DNA from: Amoeboaphelidium protococcarum
Taxonomy: Eukaryota > Aphelidiomycota > Aphelidea
Length of the DNA: 64,000 nucleotides
Direction of reading: 5' to 3'
Assembly: GCA_023515745.1 (NCBI GenBank)
Contig: JALECJ010000258.1
Span: forward strand, 2,703,164-2,767,163
Numbering within the stretch: position 1 is the stretch's first letter; each line of letters opens with the position of its first letter. The position numbers and the translations under genes were made by a program. Under the pieces are notes generated by a model. It was given only the letters and a program-made list of their open reading frames with translations. It was not told the origin of the DNA and did not search any database. Of this stretch, positions 36,522 to 46,760 are shown one piece after another.

Positions 36522-38372
36522 ATGAAAAGAAGTAGATAGAGTGGCACTCCATAGCCATAAGTTGATTCTATTCCTGAACCATTGCCTGAATAGACTGAGT
36601 AAGATGCGGAAAGTGTGGAGGAAATCAATACTGCTGATTAGGCTAATGAGGATGAGGTAACAGCATCTCCACAACAACATGATGCACCTGTTGTAGTCAG
36701 AAAGAGAGGACGCCCAAAGAAGAGTGATATTATAGCTGCGGAGAAGGCACGAGAGGAAGAGTAAGCTGCACTGGAAGTCTTGCCTGCACCTGCAAAGTTA
36801 TTGGAATTGTACCGTCTGTTAGCTAATGAGAGTAATGCCATGGTGGAGGATTCGTCAACAATTACTTTGATTGAATTGGTGGATCTTATGGATGACCAGT
36901 TCAAGAGCAAGTGGAGAAAGTATTTAATTGACAATGCAGAGTATGAAGACATGATGGAGCTTGTTCGTAAAGCTGATAGTATCGAAAGATCCAAAGCTGG
37001 CAGTAGTAATAATAACAACAACAATGCTGACTAGGACAATGATGATGCTGAGGATGAGGATATGGATGGTGATTTGATTTCTGGTCGCAAGAGTCGGCGT
37101 GCTGCATCCAAAGCTAAAGAGCGATTGAGCACTTTGGGGAGTACTCATGGGAATACGTTGATTTCGAATATGAATAATAACAACGGCACTAGTAGTGGAG
37201 GTAATAATAATACTGGCGATGATGGTAAGCCTGAGACGGTGACTGAAGATAGAAGGCCTTCAATTGAGGAGGATTTAGGAATCAAGACTTAGACTGTGCG
37301 GGATGCCAAGTTTGCATTTAAAAAGATGATCAATGGGAAGCCTTACTTTAGTTCTTCTTATTAAGATGATCAAGTACCTGTTGGATTCACCACCAAGTCT
37401 GTGTCTCTGGTTTAAATTAGACAGAAGAACCGTTAAATGCCTAAAAATGGGAAATCTCTAACACTTGGTGATATTTGTCCTCCTATTTAATCCAGGACTT
37501 CTAGCACTCTTCGTTGCGTGGATCTTGCAAAGCCAATACCAATACCTGATCTAGAGTCGTCCAACTCACTGTGTCCGCAATATGATTCTGCGCTTAGTTT
37601 TGGCTCATACAATCCGTTTATAAAATGCAGTTAGGATGATTTGGTCGGATTAATGGCTGATTAGGACATGTTGAATCGGCGTTATTAACACTTGAAATAA
37701 GCTAGACAAAAGCCGAATTTATCTACTGTTGAAACTCAGACAAGCTTGGTGGACGTTGTGGGAGAGTAGAGATTTGAAGATCTTGTTAAAGAAGGTAAAG
37801 TGGCCAATGTCAAAGTTGCAGGAGATGATTTACACGCTATTGCCAAGAGTGCTGGCATTGACATTGATACGGAAATAAAAATTCTGGTCAGAGAGCTGGA
37901 GTCTAAGGATTCAGATATAAACTAGTAGCTTGGCCATTTGTCGTAAAAGCTGCGATAAGCCATGCGTTGTTATATGAAAAGATTAGATTCTGTAAGATGC
38001 AGTGAGGATTAATACTATTCTACGTAGAGTTTATAAAGTGGCAGAAAGCGTAATAATGTTAGTATCTCTGCTGGTAAGGACATTTCTGGAGATGAACTAT
38101 ATTTATTGACGAGTATTCGGCAGCAGCTGTGTATGCTTTTGATTAAAGCTTCTGGTTAGAAAATAGCTTTTCGAAGCGAAGATTGTTCGGTGGCTCAAGT
38201 CGACTCTTTAATTGCAGAGCGTGAAACTTCTCAAGGCAACATTTAGCTGGAGATTCCTAAGCCTCCCAGCGGTCATTTGCCGATGCACATGCCTGGACAT
38301 CGTGGTGGCAGAATGTCTTATGGTCCAGGTGGAATGTCTTAGCCTCTGCGTCCGGGAATATAATGGAAATGA
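36522..38372 (+). CDS. AT-hook nuclear protein, unrecognised family
   Basis: Intronless 616-residue protein. An AT-hook (RKRGRPKKS) at 60-68 suggests minor-groove DNA binding. The N-terminus is Gln/Glu-rich; residues ~90-160 are helical and acidic (KLLELYRLLANESN, STITLIELVDLMDDQF), followed by Asn-rich and acidic low complexity. A central conserved-looking segment reads KFAFKKMINGKPYFSSSY and GKSLTLGDICPP. A predicted coiled region (RYQHLKQARQK, NQQLGHLSQKLRQAM) and a Gly/Met/Pro-rich tail complete it. It is probably a chromatin or transcription cofactor. I cannot name the family, and function is inferred from the AT-hook only. Confidence 0.7.
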
Positions 38373-38586
38373 TTGATTATAAAGTGTGACTTGATTTAAT
38401 TTATCCACCAATTTTAAACTTTGGCCTTACATTAACGACGTATATTATGCGCGATCGTTCAATGCTGCTTTGCTTGATTAACTGCCCAACCAAATGAGAT
38501 CTGGCGACAAACCGGATCACGTTCTAAAGATTTCATTTTCTGTTTACACTGTTTCTCCTATTCTAAATGGTTTGAATAAAATAAAC

Positions 38587-39341
38587 ATGAACGCTATCAG
38601 AATCGATTAATTAGCCAGTGAGCTACGTAATGTAAGGAATGTTCGAGGTGATGTTCAGAACGTCTGTCCTTAACCCAAGTTGGAATGCCTTTTTTCTCGC
38701 AAGGATCCATTTTTGTTGACTTTTGATCCTTGAACAATAGACAAAAAGCATGTACAATTGATATGTCGTTGCTTCACTTCATTGACATAATTTAACAAAG
38801 AATGAGGTGAAAATGATATATTATGAGAGTAGAGTGAGGCGAGCAATTTAAGGAATAATGTGAACGATTTGGTAAATGAGGTGGAAAATCTAACTGATGA
38901 GGTGAATAGTCTTAAAAACAGACGGCCATCTACGTTTAGGCGCGTGATATATTCTAGGCAGTAAAGTATAATCTGTTCAAGGAGCACGGGGATTAATAAG
39001 AGGAGTTCAGCCCTCATAAATTTCATCCTAGGTGGTTCAGTTAAATGCTGTACCAGATTTATCAGGATAATATTGAAATGAAAGAGCTGCTGAATACTCT
39101 TTACTCCAATTTAAACTTAAGTATCAACGAGGTGGCTCACCAAATAAAGGATGAGTATTTAAGTAAATAGGCACCTGACTAGTCCAACAAGCAGACTGTC
39201 AAGGACCTGTTGTAAGCTGCCTCGACAGATAAGCTAGTGATGCTGGAGCGTGCAGTGAATTTTCTGTATGATCACTGGAAGCCGATTTCTCGTGATTTTA
39301 GAAGTGCTCCAGCTTCACGTAGCCAAAGTCATACTACATGA
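38587..39341 (+). CDS. Coiled-coil protein, unrecognised; intron structure uncertain
   Basis: Proposed exons 38587-38631, 38833-38901 and 38940-39341, giving 171 residues. The second and third exons are secure by coding character: NNVNDLVNEVENLTDE then ARDIFQAVKYNLFKEHGDQQ across a 38-nt GTGAAT...TTTAG intron, then IYQDNIEMKELLNTLYSNLN and a Ser/Gln tail. The protein is a coiled-coil of nucleoporin or kinetochore-like character, but I cannot place it. The first exon is joined by a 201-nt GTAAGG...GAGTAG intron whose sequence contains three in-frame TGA. That is longer than any other intron here, so the 5' end may be wrong. Confidence 0.45.
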
Positions 39342-40557
39342 AGATGAGTGCTGCAATCGAACAAGAATCACTCTGATAGATTTTTTGGCTATGTTGGCTT
39401 TTGGGTTTTGGTTTTGGCAGATTCAGTGTCCCGCGGCAAGCGCCATTGGTGGAATTTCGTTGCGTCTTGAGTTAATACGCGACTGTAATTATGACTCCGG
39501 AGAATTTCAATAGCAAAAGATTCAACAGATGTGAAAATTTTTTATATTTTTAGAATCTTTTTATTAAATGGTTACTCTCTGTAAGCAAGTAGATGAATGT
39601 GAAACCTGAAATGCTGGCCTCTTTTTTACTTACATCCGTATTGTCTTCAAATTAGCAATCATGCCAAGATTAATGCATTGGATTATTCAATATGGAAGCA
39701 GAATGGAATCTGATAATATATATATATATATATGTATGTATTGTGACTGCGGCATCTTCTGGCAGCAGAAAGAGTCAAGTGTATTTGGAGTTATTATTGC
39801 GTGGCAATAGGTTGCTTTGAATGGAGGAATGCGTTGGGTATACAAGATGTTCGACCGTCAGAAGAAACCGTTCGGTACTGATACAGAACTGTCCATGAGA
39901 GATTTGATTATGCATATATTTCCGTGGTCTGTACGCTGATAAATAAATCAAAAGTGGATTGATGAAATGGGCTGTGGAGTCTGCAGTAATTTTTGTGGAA
40001 AAACTCAAACTATAGTCCAGACAGTAACTCCTTTCTAGCATAACCATCGGTTCCACTTGCTTCTCAGCCATCTTTTGGCATACAGGGCCATGAAGACATG
40101 CAGTATTCATCTTCTTGTATCTCTGTTGGCATTTCTGATTGACTCTTAGTCCGAGTATAGTGATACTGATCAAGGCTGATTAATTGAAGTCTATTGCATG
40201 CGATAAAACTATATGCGCCTTTTCACAAGATGTTTGTCTAAAATAAGGCAAATTGTACCTCGTAATAATAATTCTCGTTAGAAACAATAGATTAACAGTC
40301 GAAACAGAGCATCTGTTGCAATTCCCAGTGATATGCCAAGTTTAGTCTATGTTTAGAGTTTGGAGCCTAGGATTCGTATTGCTAGTCATCCTCTTTATTG
40401 ATCTTGACGAACAACCTCTAGTTTGGATGAATAATGAATTTCTTCCTGTTTGAGAACAATTACATTGGTTAACACGGTTACATTTTTTTTTGCAAATCCC
40501 AATATATCTTCCCGTAGGCTGCCATTGTGTATATAGTCTGTCCTAAAATCAACTTTC
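39342..40557. other. Intergenic, no confident gene
   Basis: About 1.2 kb with an AT microsatellite and scattered open frames. A 53-codon frame near 39732-39930 (WVYKMFDRQKKPF) looks slightly protein-like, but it is short and isolated, and could be chance or a fragment. Confidence 0.45.
39716..39733 (+). repeat. AT dinucleotide microsatellite
   Basis: Nine AT units in intergenic sequence, followed by a short GTAT variation. Confidence 0.8.
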
Positions 40558-40629
40558 ACCCAATTGGTCCAGCGGTTAGGATCCTTCGCTCTCACCGAAG
40601 TGGCCGGAGTTCGACTCTCCGATTGGGAG
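40558..40629 (+). tRNA. tRNA-Glu (anticodon CTC)
   Basis: 72-nt cloverleaf. D-arm with GCGGTTAGGA, anticodon stem CTTCG/CGAAG with loop CTCTCAC (anticodon CTC, reading GAG), T-arm stem CGGAG/CTCCG with TTCGACT loop, acceptor ACCCAAT/ATTGGGA. The 1-72 pair is A-A, a mismatch. A-box and B-box (GTTCGACTC) promoters are intact. A TTTTT run follows at 40632-40636, a Pol III terminator. No intron. This is not one of the suppressor tRNA-Gln genes the altered code demands. Confidence 0.93.
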
Positions 40630-41242
40630 TTATTTTTCTAAGTTTTTATTTTCATACTTTTTGAAGCTATGCCTGGGAAAATATGAGCTTGATACAAAGT
40701 CTAGTTACTTTAATGGGTTCTTATCAACACCAAAACAATGATGTTCGAATACTTTTTATCTCTCTTACAATCCGAATCTTTATCCACGGTGATTACTCGG
40801 ATCAGATACAGCTATAACGCGTCAGGAAGCAAATATAATAATTCTATATCTTTTTAGCCACGCGTCAAACTGTATGTGTCAATTTGGCTGTAAAGTAGCA
40901 GGACAACTCGTTCATTTGCAGTCAATCTAATCTTTAATCACCCGATTTGGAACTATCTCCTGTTGGCAATTCGCGTGCGTCTAAATGTACAATGAGTGAG
41001 AATCGCATTAATGATAAAAGACTACAACATTTCTTTACATATAAGTCATAGAAAAGTTTCAACTTCATACTCCGAAGAGTATTCTGTTTACTGTTTTCGC
41101 TTGAAACTGTTACGTCACTATGATAAAATCTTGTTTCACATTCTTTATTCTTCGTTTCACCTCGTTCTACGGAGCTTTCGTTACACTATCTTTCCACTCT
41201 CCGTTTTCCTACCTTGCATATTCGTCTCAACAACATTCTAAA
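40630..41242. other. Upstream region of RAD21
   Basis: 613 bp between the tRNA and the RAD21-like gene. No open frame of interest. It holds two ACGCGTCA sites, listed separately. Confidence 0.5.
40817..40865 (+). promoter_or_regulatory. Pair of MCB-like ACGCGT sites upstream of RAD21
   Basis: ACGCGT at 40817-40822 and 40860-40865, both followed by CA and 38-44 bp apart, 380-430 bp upstream of the cohesin start codon. ACGCGT is the MluI cell-cycle box bound by MBF in fungi, which activates SCC1 in yeast. Presence is seen; function is inferred. Confidence 0.4.
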
Positions 41243-43210
41243 ATGTTCTATAACGATTAAATTTTGGCTAAAAAGGGTGCTCTGGCAAAGGTTTGGCTGG
41301 CTGCCCACCTGGATAAGAAGTTGTCCAAGGCTCAAATATACCAGACCAATATCAAGGATTCTGTGGATGACATTTTGGAAGGAGACGCGTCCATCATTGC
41401 ACTGAGACTGTCTGGGCAGTTGCTGCTGGGTGTGGTCCGCATATACTCTAGAAAGACTAGGTACCTGCTCGAAGACTGTAATGAAGCTTTGGTCAAGATT
41501 AAAATGGTTTTCAAACCTTCTAATGTTGAACTGCCTGACGAATAGGCAATGGCTCCAAGAAATGCCATTACACTTCATGCTGAAACGGATCCTGTAATTC
41601 ATTTTGGAGTTAGAAAAAATTAATTCATGAACAGACCAGAAGATGAAGGTATTGATTTTGGTCAATTTACGGCTGATGCCAACTCTAGTATGCTTTCTAT
41701 CTCCACTCCTCGTCGTCAGTCAAATGCTCCATTCAAGGCTCCATCCACCAACAAAACTGCCCGCCTGGATGATATCACACTGAGAGAGAATTATGACTTT
41801 AGTCTTTCTGGTAATTTATTTTCAAACCTGAATTTTGGGACTGATTTGATTCCAGAGTTCAATCAGATGACCGGTCCTCTATCCACGGTTCAGAGATCTG
41901 CCGTATCTATATCCAATTTTGGTGGTCCTCTGGGAAATGAATCGTTCAACGAAGTTGAGACTGTTAGAAGAGATTAATCAAGAATTGGTGATTTTCAAGC
42001 CGACCAGTCAATGTCTAGATTCAGTTTTGGTCTCGGTGGCGGCCTTGGAAGTGTAATTGATATGGAGTCTGTTCGCAAGTTTTCTATAGGTAGTATGAGT
42101 AATTTTGCTCCTTTGGTACATGATGATGCCCAAATATCTATGAATTTGGACACTATTGAAGAGAATCCTCTGTTAAAAGAGATATCAATGTCCCTTCCTC
42201 CTACTCCTTCCATGCAAGGGCGTTGCTTTAATAACGTTGACAGTGATTAGCCCGCTGGACAAGTGATAGGCAATGAGAATCTGGAAAGTCAATTAAAGCC
42301 TCCATCTTCTAAAAAGTTGAAGAAGACCGTTGCTGCAAAGTAATAAGCTCGCCGCAAGAATAAAACCATAGCTCTAGACAATGTACTTGAGTTGTCTAAT
42401 TCCGAAATTGCTCGTCAATTGAAAGATACTTCTAATATTTGCAAAAAGTGTCATTGGGCTATCAATTTAACTCCTACTTCAGTCGGCCAATCTTATGCAG
42501 CTTTGAAAGCTCAGTAAGATGAGAAGATCTTATTTGGTTAGAAATATTTTGATCCTCCTTAGTCACGTCTTCCTCCTCTGAAACCTGATGAATTGATTGC
42601 AGACCCAGTTGTGTCTGGATTGGATAATCATCATGTACCGTCTGTAAGAGCCCAAGAATCAGATAATCTACCTGATCAAATGGTTATTGATTCATTCAAT
42701 GACAATATCTAAGAACCACCGATGTTGAGTGACAATCAACTGTTACCAGATAATGATAACAACTACCCTCTTGCTGAAATATCAATCTACTCTCCGGCTG
42801 TTGATAAAACTCCATTTTAATCTATGCTATCAGCTGCAGTTGATGCCGAGGATCAAGAAAATCTCCTGGGTGCAAATAGCGTCAATGGTACCCCGGTGAG
42901 AGTAGCAATGGAAGGCGGCACTCTGGAATCATCCCTGAAAAAGCAGTCTTCGCTAAGCGGAAACTCTATAAAGACAATCAAATTGTTGTAATCAAAGTTC
43001 CAATCCGCTCAGAGTGCTGAAGGAATCTGCTTGTCACAAATATCCTCCAATGCCAAGAGATCTGATGTTTGCAAGTTTTTTCTAGAGTTGCTGCTGTTGA
43101 AATCTCGCAATATCGTCAATCTATCCTAACCTGGTCCATATCAAGACATTAAAGTCACTCCCAATTAGGCTGAAATGTAAAAGGTTCAAGTTGGAGGTGA
43201 ATTTGCCTGA
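41243..43210 (+). CDS. RAD21: Cohesin kleisin subunit RAD21/SCC1
   Basis: Single-exon 655-residue protein. The N-terminal ~100 residues are the kleisin head MFYNDQILAKKGALAKVWLA ... SIIALRLSGQLLLGVVRIYS with KTRYLLEDCNEAL, which contacts Smc3. The middle is Ser/Asn/Asp rich, with Phe-Gly and LDDITL patches. The C-terminal winged-helix (DVCKFFLELLLLKSRNIVNL, VTPNQAE) contacts Smc1. Length is near human RAD21 (631). A Rec8 paralogue would be less similar in the LDDITLR region. Several Gln in the head are TAA/TAG (e.g. Q6). Role: ring closure and separase target for sister-chromatid cohesion. Confidence 0.93.
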
Positions 43211-43343
43211 GATCAAAGTTGCTGGTCATACCAAGGCATTAATAATTATGAATCCTGTAAAGTTGTGAATCGTGAGGAATGAAAGGGTATAGTTTAGTAA
43301 TAATACTGATATAGCATTCCACCTGCAAATCATCAAGTCACAA

Positions 43344-44472
43344 TCACTTTTGTCTTCTGCTTTCCACGGCCATTATCCAAGATGCAATATACAGAGCCGT
43401 TTCCTTAGTAATCACAAACAACTTCTCCTTGGCCATAAATAAAATGGCAGCAGTTAACACACTTTGCGTCAATTTAGAACCCAATCCCTTGTACAGACCA
43501 GTAACACCCTCTTCCTTTAAGACAGTCTTGATTGAATTCAGAGTATCGGCATACTTTGGTCGTGTATCATTACTGCCTTTGTTCGCGGTGCTTTTAGACG
43601 AGCTAACACCAGAAGACGCGACCTTTTTCTAACGCAACTGCATCCTGCTCTTTATAACAATGTAAGGATAGGTGAGGAAGGTGGCCACCAGTTTCGATAA
43701 TGCACCCAAGATGAAAAAGTCAACCTCAGTCAACTATTTCGTCTTTTCAATTCTCTACCGCAATTACTCAAACACCATGTACTAGATTGCAGGATTCGAC
43801 ACCAGTATCAGCGCTGGACCAACTCCTTGCCACAGCGACAGCAGACCATCCTCCTTAATTATCTGCATCAACATGGCAATGGTACCGCTACTACTCTGAT
43901 CGTGAGCAGATGCTTTGGACAACTCATCCTCACTCAGCGATGTATTACCCTTCCCACTGGCCTATCTAGTGTTCAACAACCACACAGGATTAGTTATAAA
44001 GACAGTAAGGCAACCAGCCAAAGTGCCAGCCAGCAGGTTCTCCATGACACTCAAGTTCTTCAAAGGCGATAATGATGACTACGTGGTAGTAGTCTTTAGG
44101 GCCAACAGCTGGGACTTGGAAAACTCATAAAAGTAATAGTACACACCATTCGTCAACGCTATTCCAAACAAGGCACTGTTAATCCCGCTGTATAAGCCAG
44201 CGACACCTTCATACTTGACAATTTTCTGGAATGCATCCACCAGGCCTTTATACTGCTGATTCGCATCACTCTACCCACCCGTCTTTTTATTCTACTAAAT
44301 CTGCAATCGAGTTCCAACAGTGATCAACGGATAAGTCAGTGCCATCGAAATGATACCACCGCCGGCACCTACATTACATTAAATTACGCTGGGCAGGGGA
44401 ACTATGCGATATATATCATGCGGATTGTATACGGAACATACCTGCAATAGCGTGTATAACATTATCATTCAT
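43344..44472 (-). CDS. SLC25A17: Mitochondrial-carrier-family protein, peroxisomal adenine nucleotide type
   Basis: Two exons (44442-44472, 43344-44368) with a 73-nt GTATGT...TGTAG intron. The 351-residue product has three carrier repeats. The matrix motifs are YPLITVGTR, NPVWLLNTR and YPYIVIKSR; the degenerate first motif and GTRLQIQQNK fit the SLC25A17/ANT1 (PMP34) group that imports ATP or CoA into peroxisomes in fungi. GAGGGIISMALTYPL begins helix one. A Ser-rich loop separates repeats two and three (ASSGVSSSKS). Peroxisomal location is inferred by group, so a related flavin or pyrimidine carrier is a lesser possibility. Confidence 0.82.
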
Positions 44473-44992
44473 TTTATATAAGTCGCTTCTAAGTACAGCC
44501 TAAAGATTATTGTTAAAAATGAACAGACTTACAGTATTGCACAATAAGTACTGTGGTGTAAAAGATATGTCAAAGGACAGTTGAGAAGAAATTCTGACAC
44601 GAAACAAGGACGCGAAAGTTTCCTCCGACAGAGCGCGCTTTGAAAACAAACTATCTTAAATTCTGGTGAATGATGATACAAAAAGCCAGCGATGCTCTAC
44701 ACTCTATCTAGAAGACTTTATATAAATACAACTGTTCTCTTTCAAACTATTGAATCCAAATTCTTATTAATTAATTCACGTGATGATGGATAATTTAATG
44801 ATTCTTCACTGATCGATGTGACACGAACAGGGAATAATGATAACGAGAATTCCTCAAAGTCCTGTTTCCGTGACTCGACGAAAGCCATTTCATTCCTCCC
44901 TATCAGCAATCTCTTTATCGTTTATATTCAGTAAACATTTCACTTGCTGAGTTATAAAAGAGAATTTTAAACAGGATAATATTATATTCTGA
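44473..44992. other. Divergent intergenic region
   Basis: 520 bp between the carrier and the ethanolamine kinase, both transcribed outward. AT-rich. No gene seen. Confidence 0.5.
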
Positions 44993-46387
44993 ATGATGCA
45001 TGGATCGAATATTATAGAGAATTAATAGCCATCAGCGGAGGATTTCAATCCTAAGCGATTCAGGAATTACTCTCTCAAGACCTGGTCTCCTGTACTTCTT
45101 CCCTCTGCGCCATTGTCCATGCAGTAGTTGAAGCGGTCCACCTCTCTCAATGCCTCGGATATGTTATAGAATGGATACTCTATGAAGAAGTCTGATTATT
45201 TTCTTGCATTATAGGAGTTGAATATGAAGCCATTTATCTAGATGGACTTGGATGCACAATCACACAAGTTAATATTCAAATTTCTGCGCAAAGTATTTGG
45301 TTCATAGTACAACATCAGTGAAGAGACTGTGAATATTGAATTGTGTACAGATGGTATTACAAATAAACTACTCAAGGTCACTATTGCGGACTGCGATAGA
45401 GAAGATTCGCTTGTTGTCCTTATTAGGATTTACGGTCATGGTACATCCTCATTGATCGATAGAGATTCAGAATTGATGACAATGTTCACTTTGGAGAAGA
45501 TTGATTTAGCACCTCCTTTATATGGACGTTTTCTGAATGGCTTCTGTTACGGATACTCACATGGACGAGTGTTGAAGACTCGAGATTTATTTCAAGATTC
45601 TTAGGATTAGAGTCATAGTTCTGGTATTTAGTGTTGGAGATTAATTGCAAGAGCATTAGGTGACTGGCACCGGCGAGTTAAAGTGCCAATACCTACAGCT
45701 AGAGATTAGTTATTTGAATATGTTCACGAATTGGAAGCTTTCAAGTTGGATGGATCACCTTCACCTAGATCTCGGAATGGATAAATTCCTCTATCTCCTG
45801 CTAATAGTTAGATGAGCGGCTGTAATAAGAATGGTCCTCTCCCTTGCTTATGGAATACTGTTGAGTAATGGTTTGATCAGATTGAGTGCCTGGAATAGAT
45901 AAACGGGATTAATATAAAGCAGTTGTAAATGGAGATTGATGCGCAGAGATCAAAGAATGTCGGTGGTAACGTTGTATTTTGTCATAATGATCTTCTTTCC
46001 GCTAACATTATTCTGACTGATTAGTAGTAAATTAGATTTATCGATTATGAGTATGGATCTTGGTCATACGCAGCATTTGATATCGCTAATCACTTTAATG
46101 AGTTTGCCGGATTCAAGTGCGATTACTCTCGTTACCCATTACCTCAGTTCTAGTAGGAATGGCTTAAAGAATATCTGGCGATATTTCAAGACTAACCGGC
46201 AGCATCGATATCTGATCAAGATGTGATTTAGTTGATGTAATAGGTGGATCATTACCAGCGCGTCTCTCATCTCTACTGGTGTGTATGGGCGCTTGTCCAG
46301 TCCCAGCTCTCTGATATTGACTTTGATTACTAAAACTATGCGCAACTCAGATGGACTCAGTACTTGAAATTGGAAAATAAACTTTGA
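44993..46387 (+). CDS. Ethanolamine (choline) kinase
   Basis: Single-exon 464-residue kinase of the choline/ethanolamine kinase fold, which makes the phospho-headgroup in the Kennedy pathway. After a polar N-terminal region, TNKLLKVTIADC holds the ATP-binding Lys region, and FCHNDLLSANIIL has catalytic HND at 331-333. RFIDYEYGSWSYAAFDIANH gives the Mg-binding Asp351 and the conserved FDIANHFNE. The C-terminal YWCVWALVQSQLSDIDFDY is typical of ETNK. Insertions in the middle are Gln/Ser rich. Closeness to human ETNK1 over choline kinase is based on FNEFAGF. Start is after an in-frame TGA. Confidence 0.9.
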
Positions 46388-46760
46388 CATTCTTTATTGA
46401 ATTTTTTTGTTTTTACTGTTTGCTCTACTATACTATAGCAGTTGCCATATGCCAACATTGAATTCTTCTTTCAACAACGTTCGTATAAATCAATATCGCA
46501 GCGTGAAACTGATATTGTTCCTCGCGCTCCACACACTTTAAGCGTTCTATCGAGATTGCTCCAAGACCATCGTTGTCTTTCGCTGACCATTTGGAGTTGT
46601 TGTTTCAATTCGTCTCGTCGCGCTCTCTCATCGCCCCTTTTCCTTTCTAGTTTCGGCTCTTCAGACTTTCTCCTTACTCCATTGTGCTTTCCTTATAGAA
46701 AATACTGTTGGTATTACAGAGTGCCGAATAGGAGTAAAAATACTCATGTTGTCTGCTCGT
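46388..46760. other. Intergenic and leader region of the CBS/PB1 gene
   Basis: 373 bp. An open frame through 46442-46768 has no recognisable domain and overlaps the next gene in another frame, so it is treated as noncoding. Confidence 0.5.

Noticed and set aside
36280-36558. Minus-strand open frame of ~92 residues in the AT-hook promoter.
   Set aside because: No domain, overlaps the start of the AT-hook gene antisense, composition not protein-like.
39732-39932. Frame with WVYKMFDRQKKPF after the AT repeat.
   Set aside because: Only 53 codons to TGA and isolated; could be chance. Recorded under the spacer instead.
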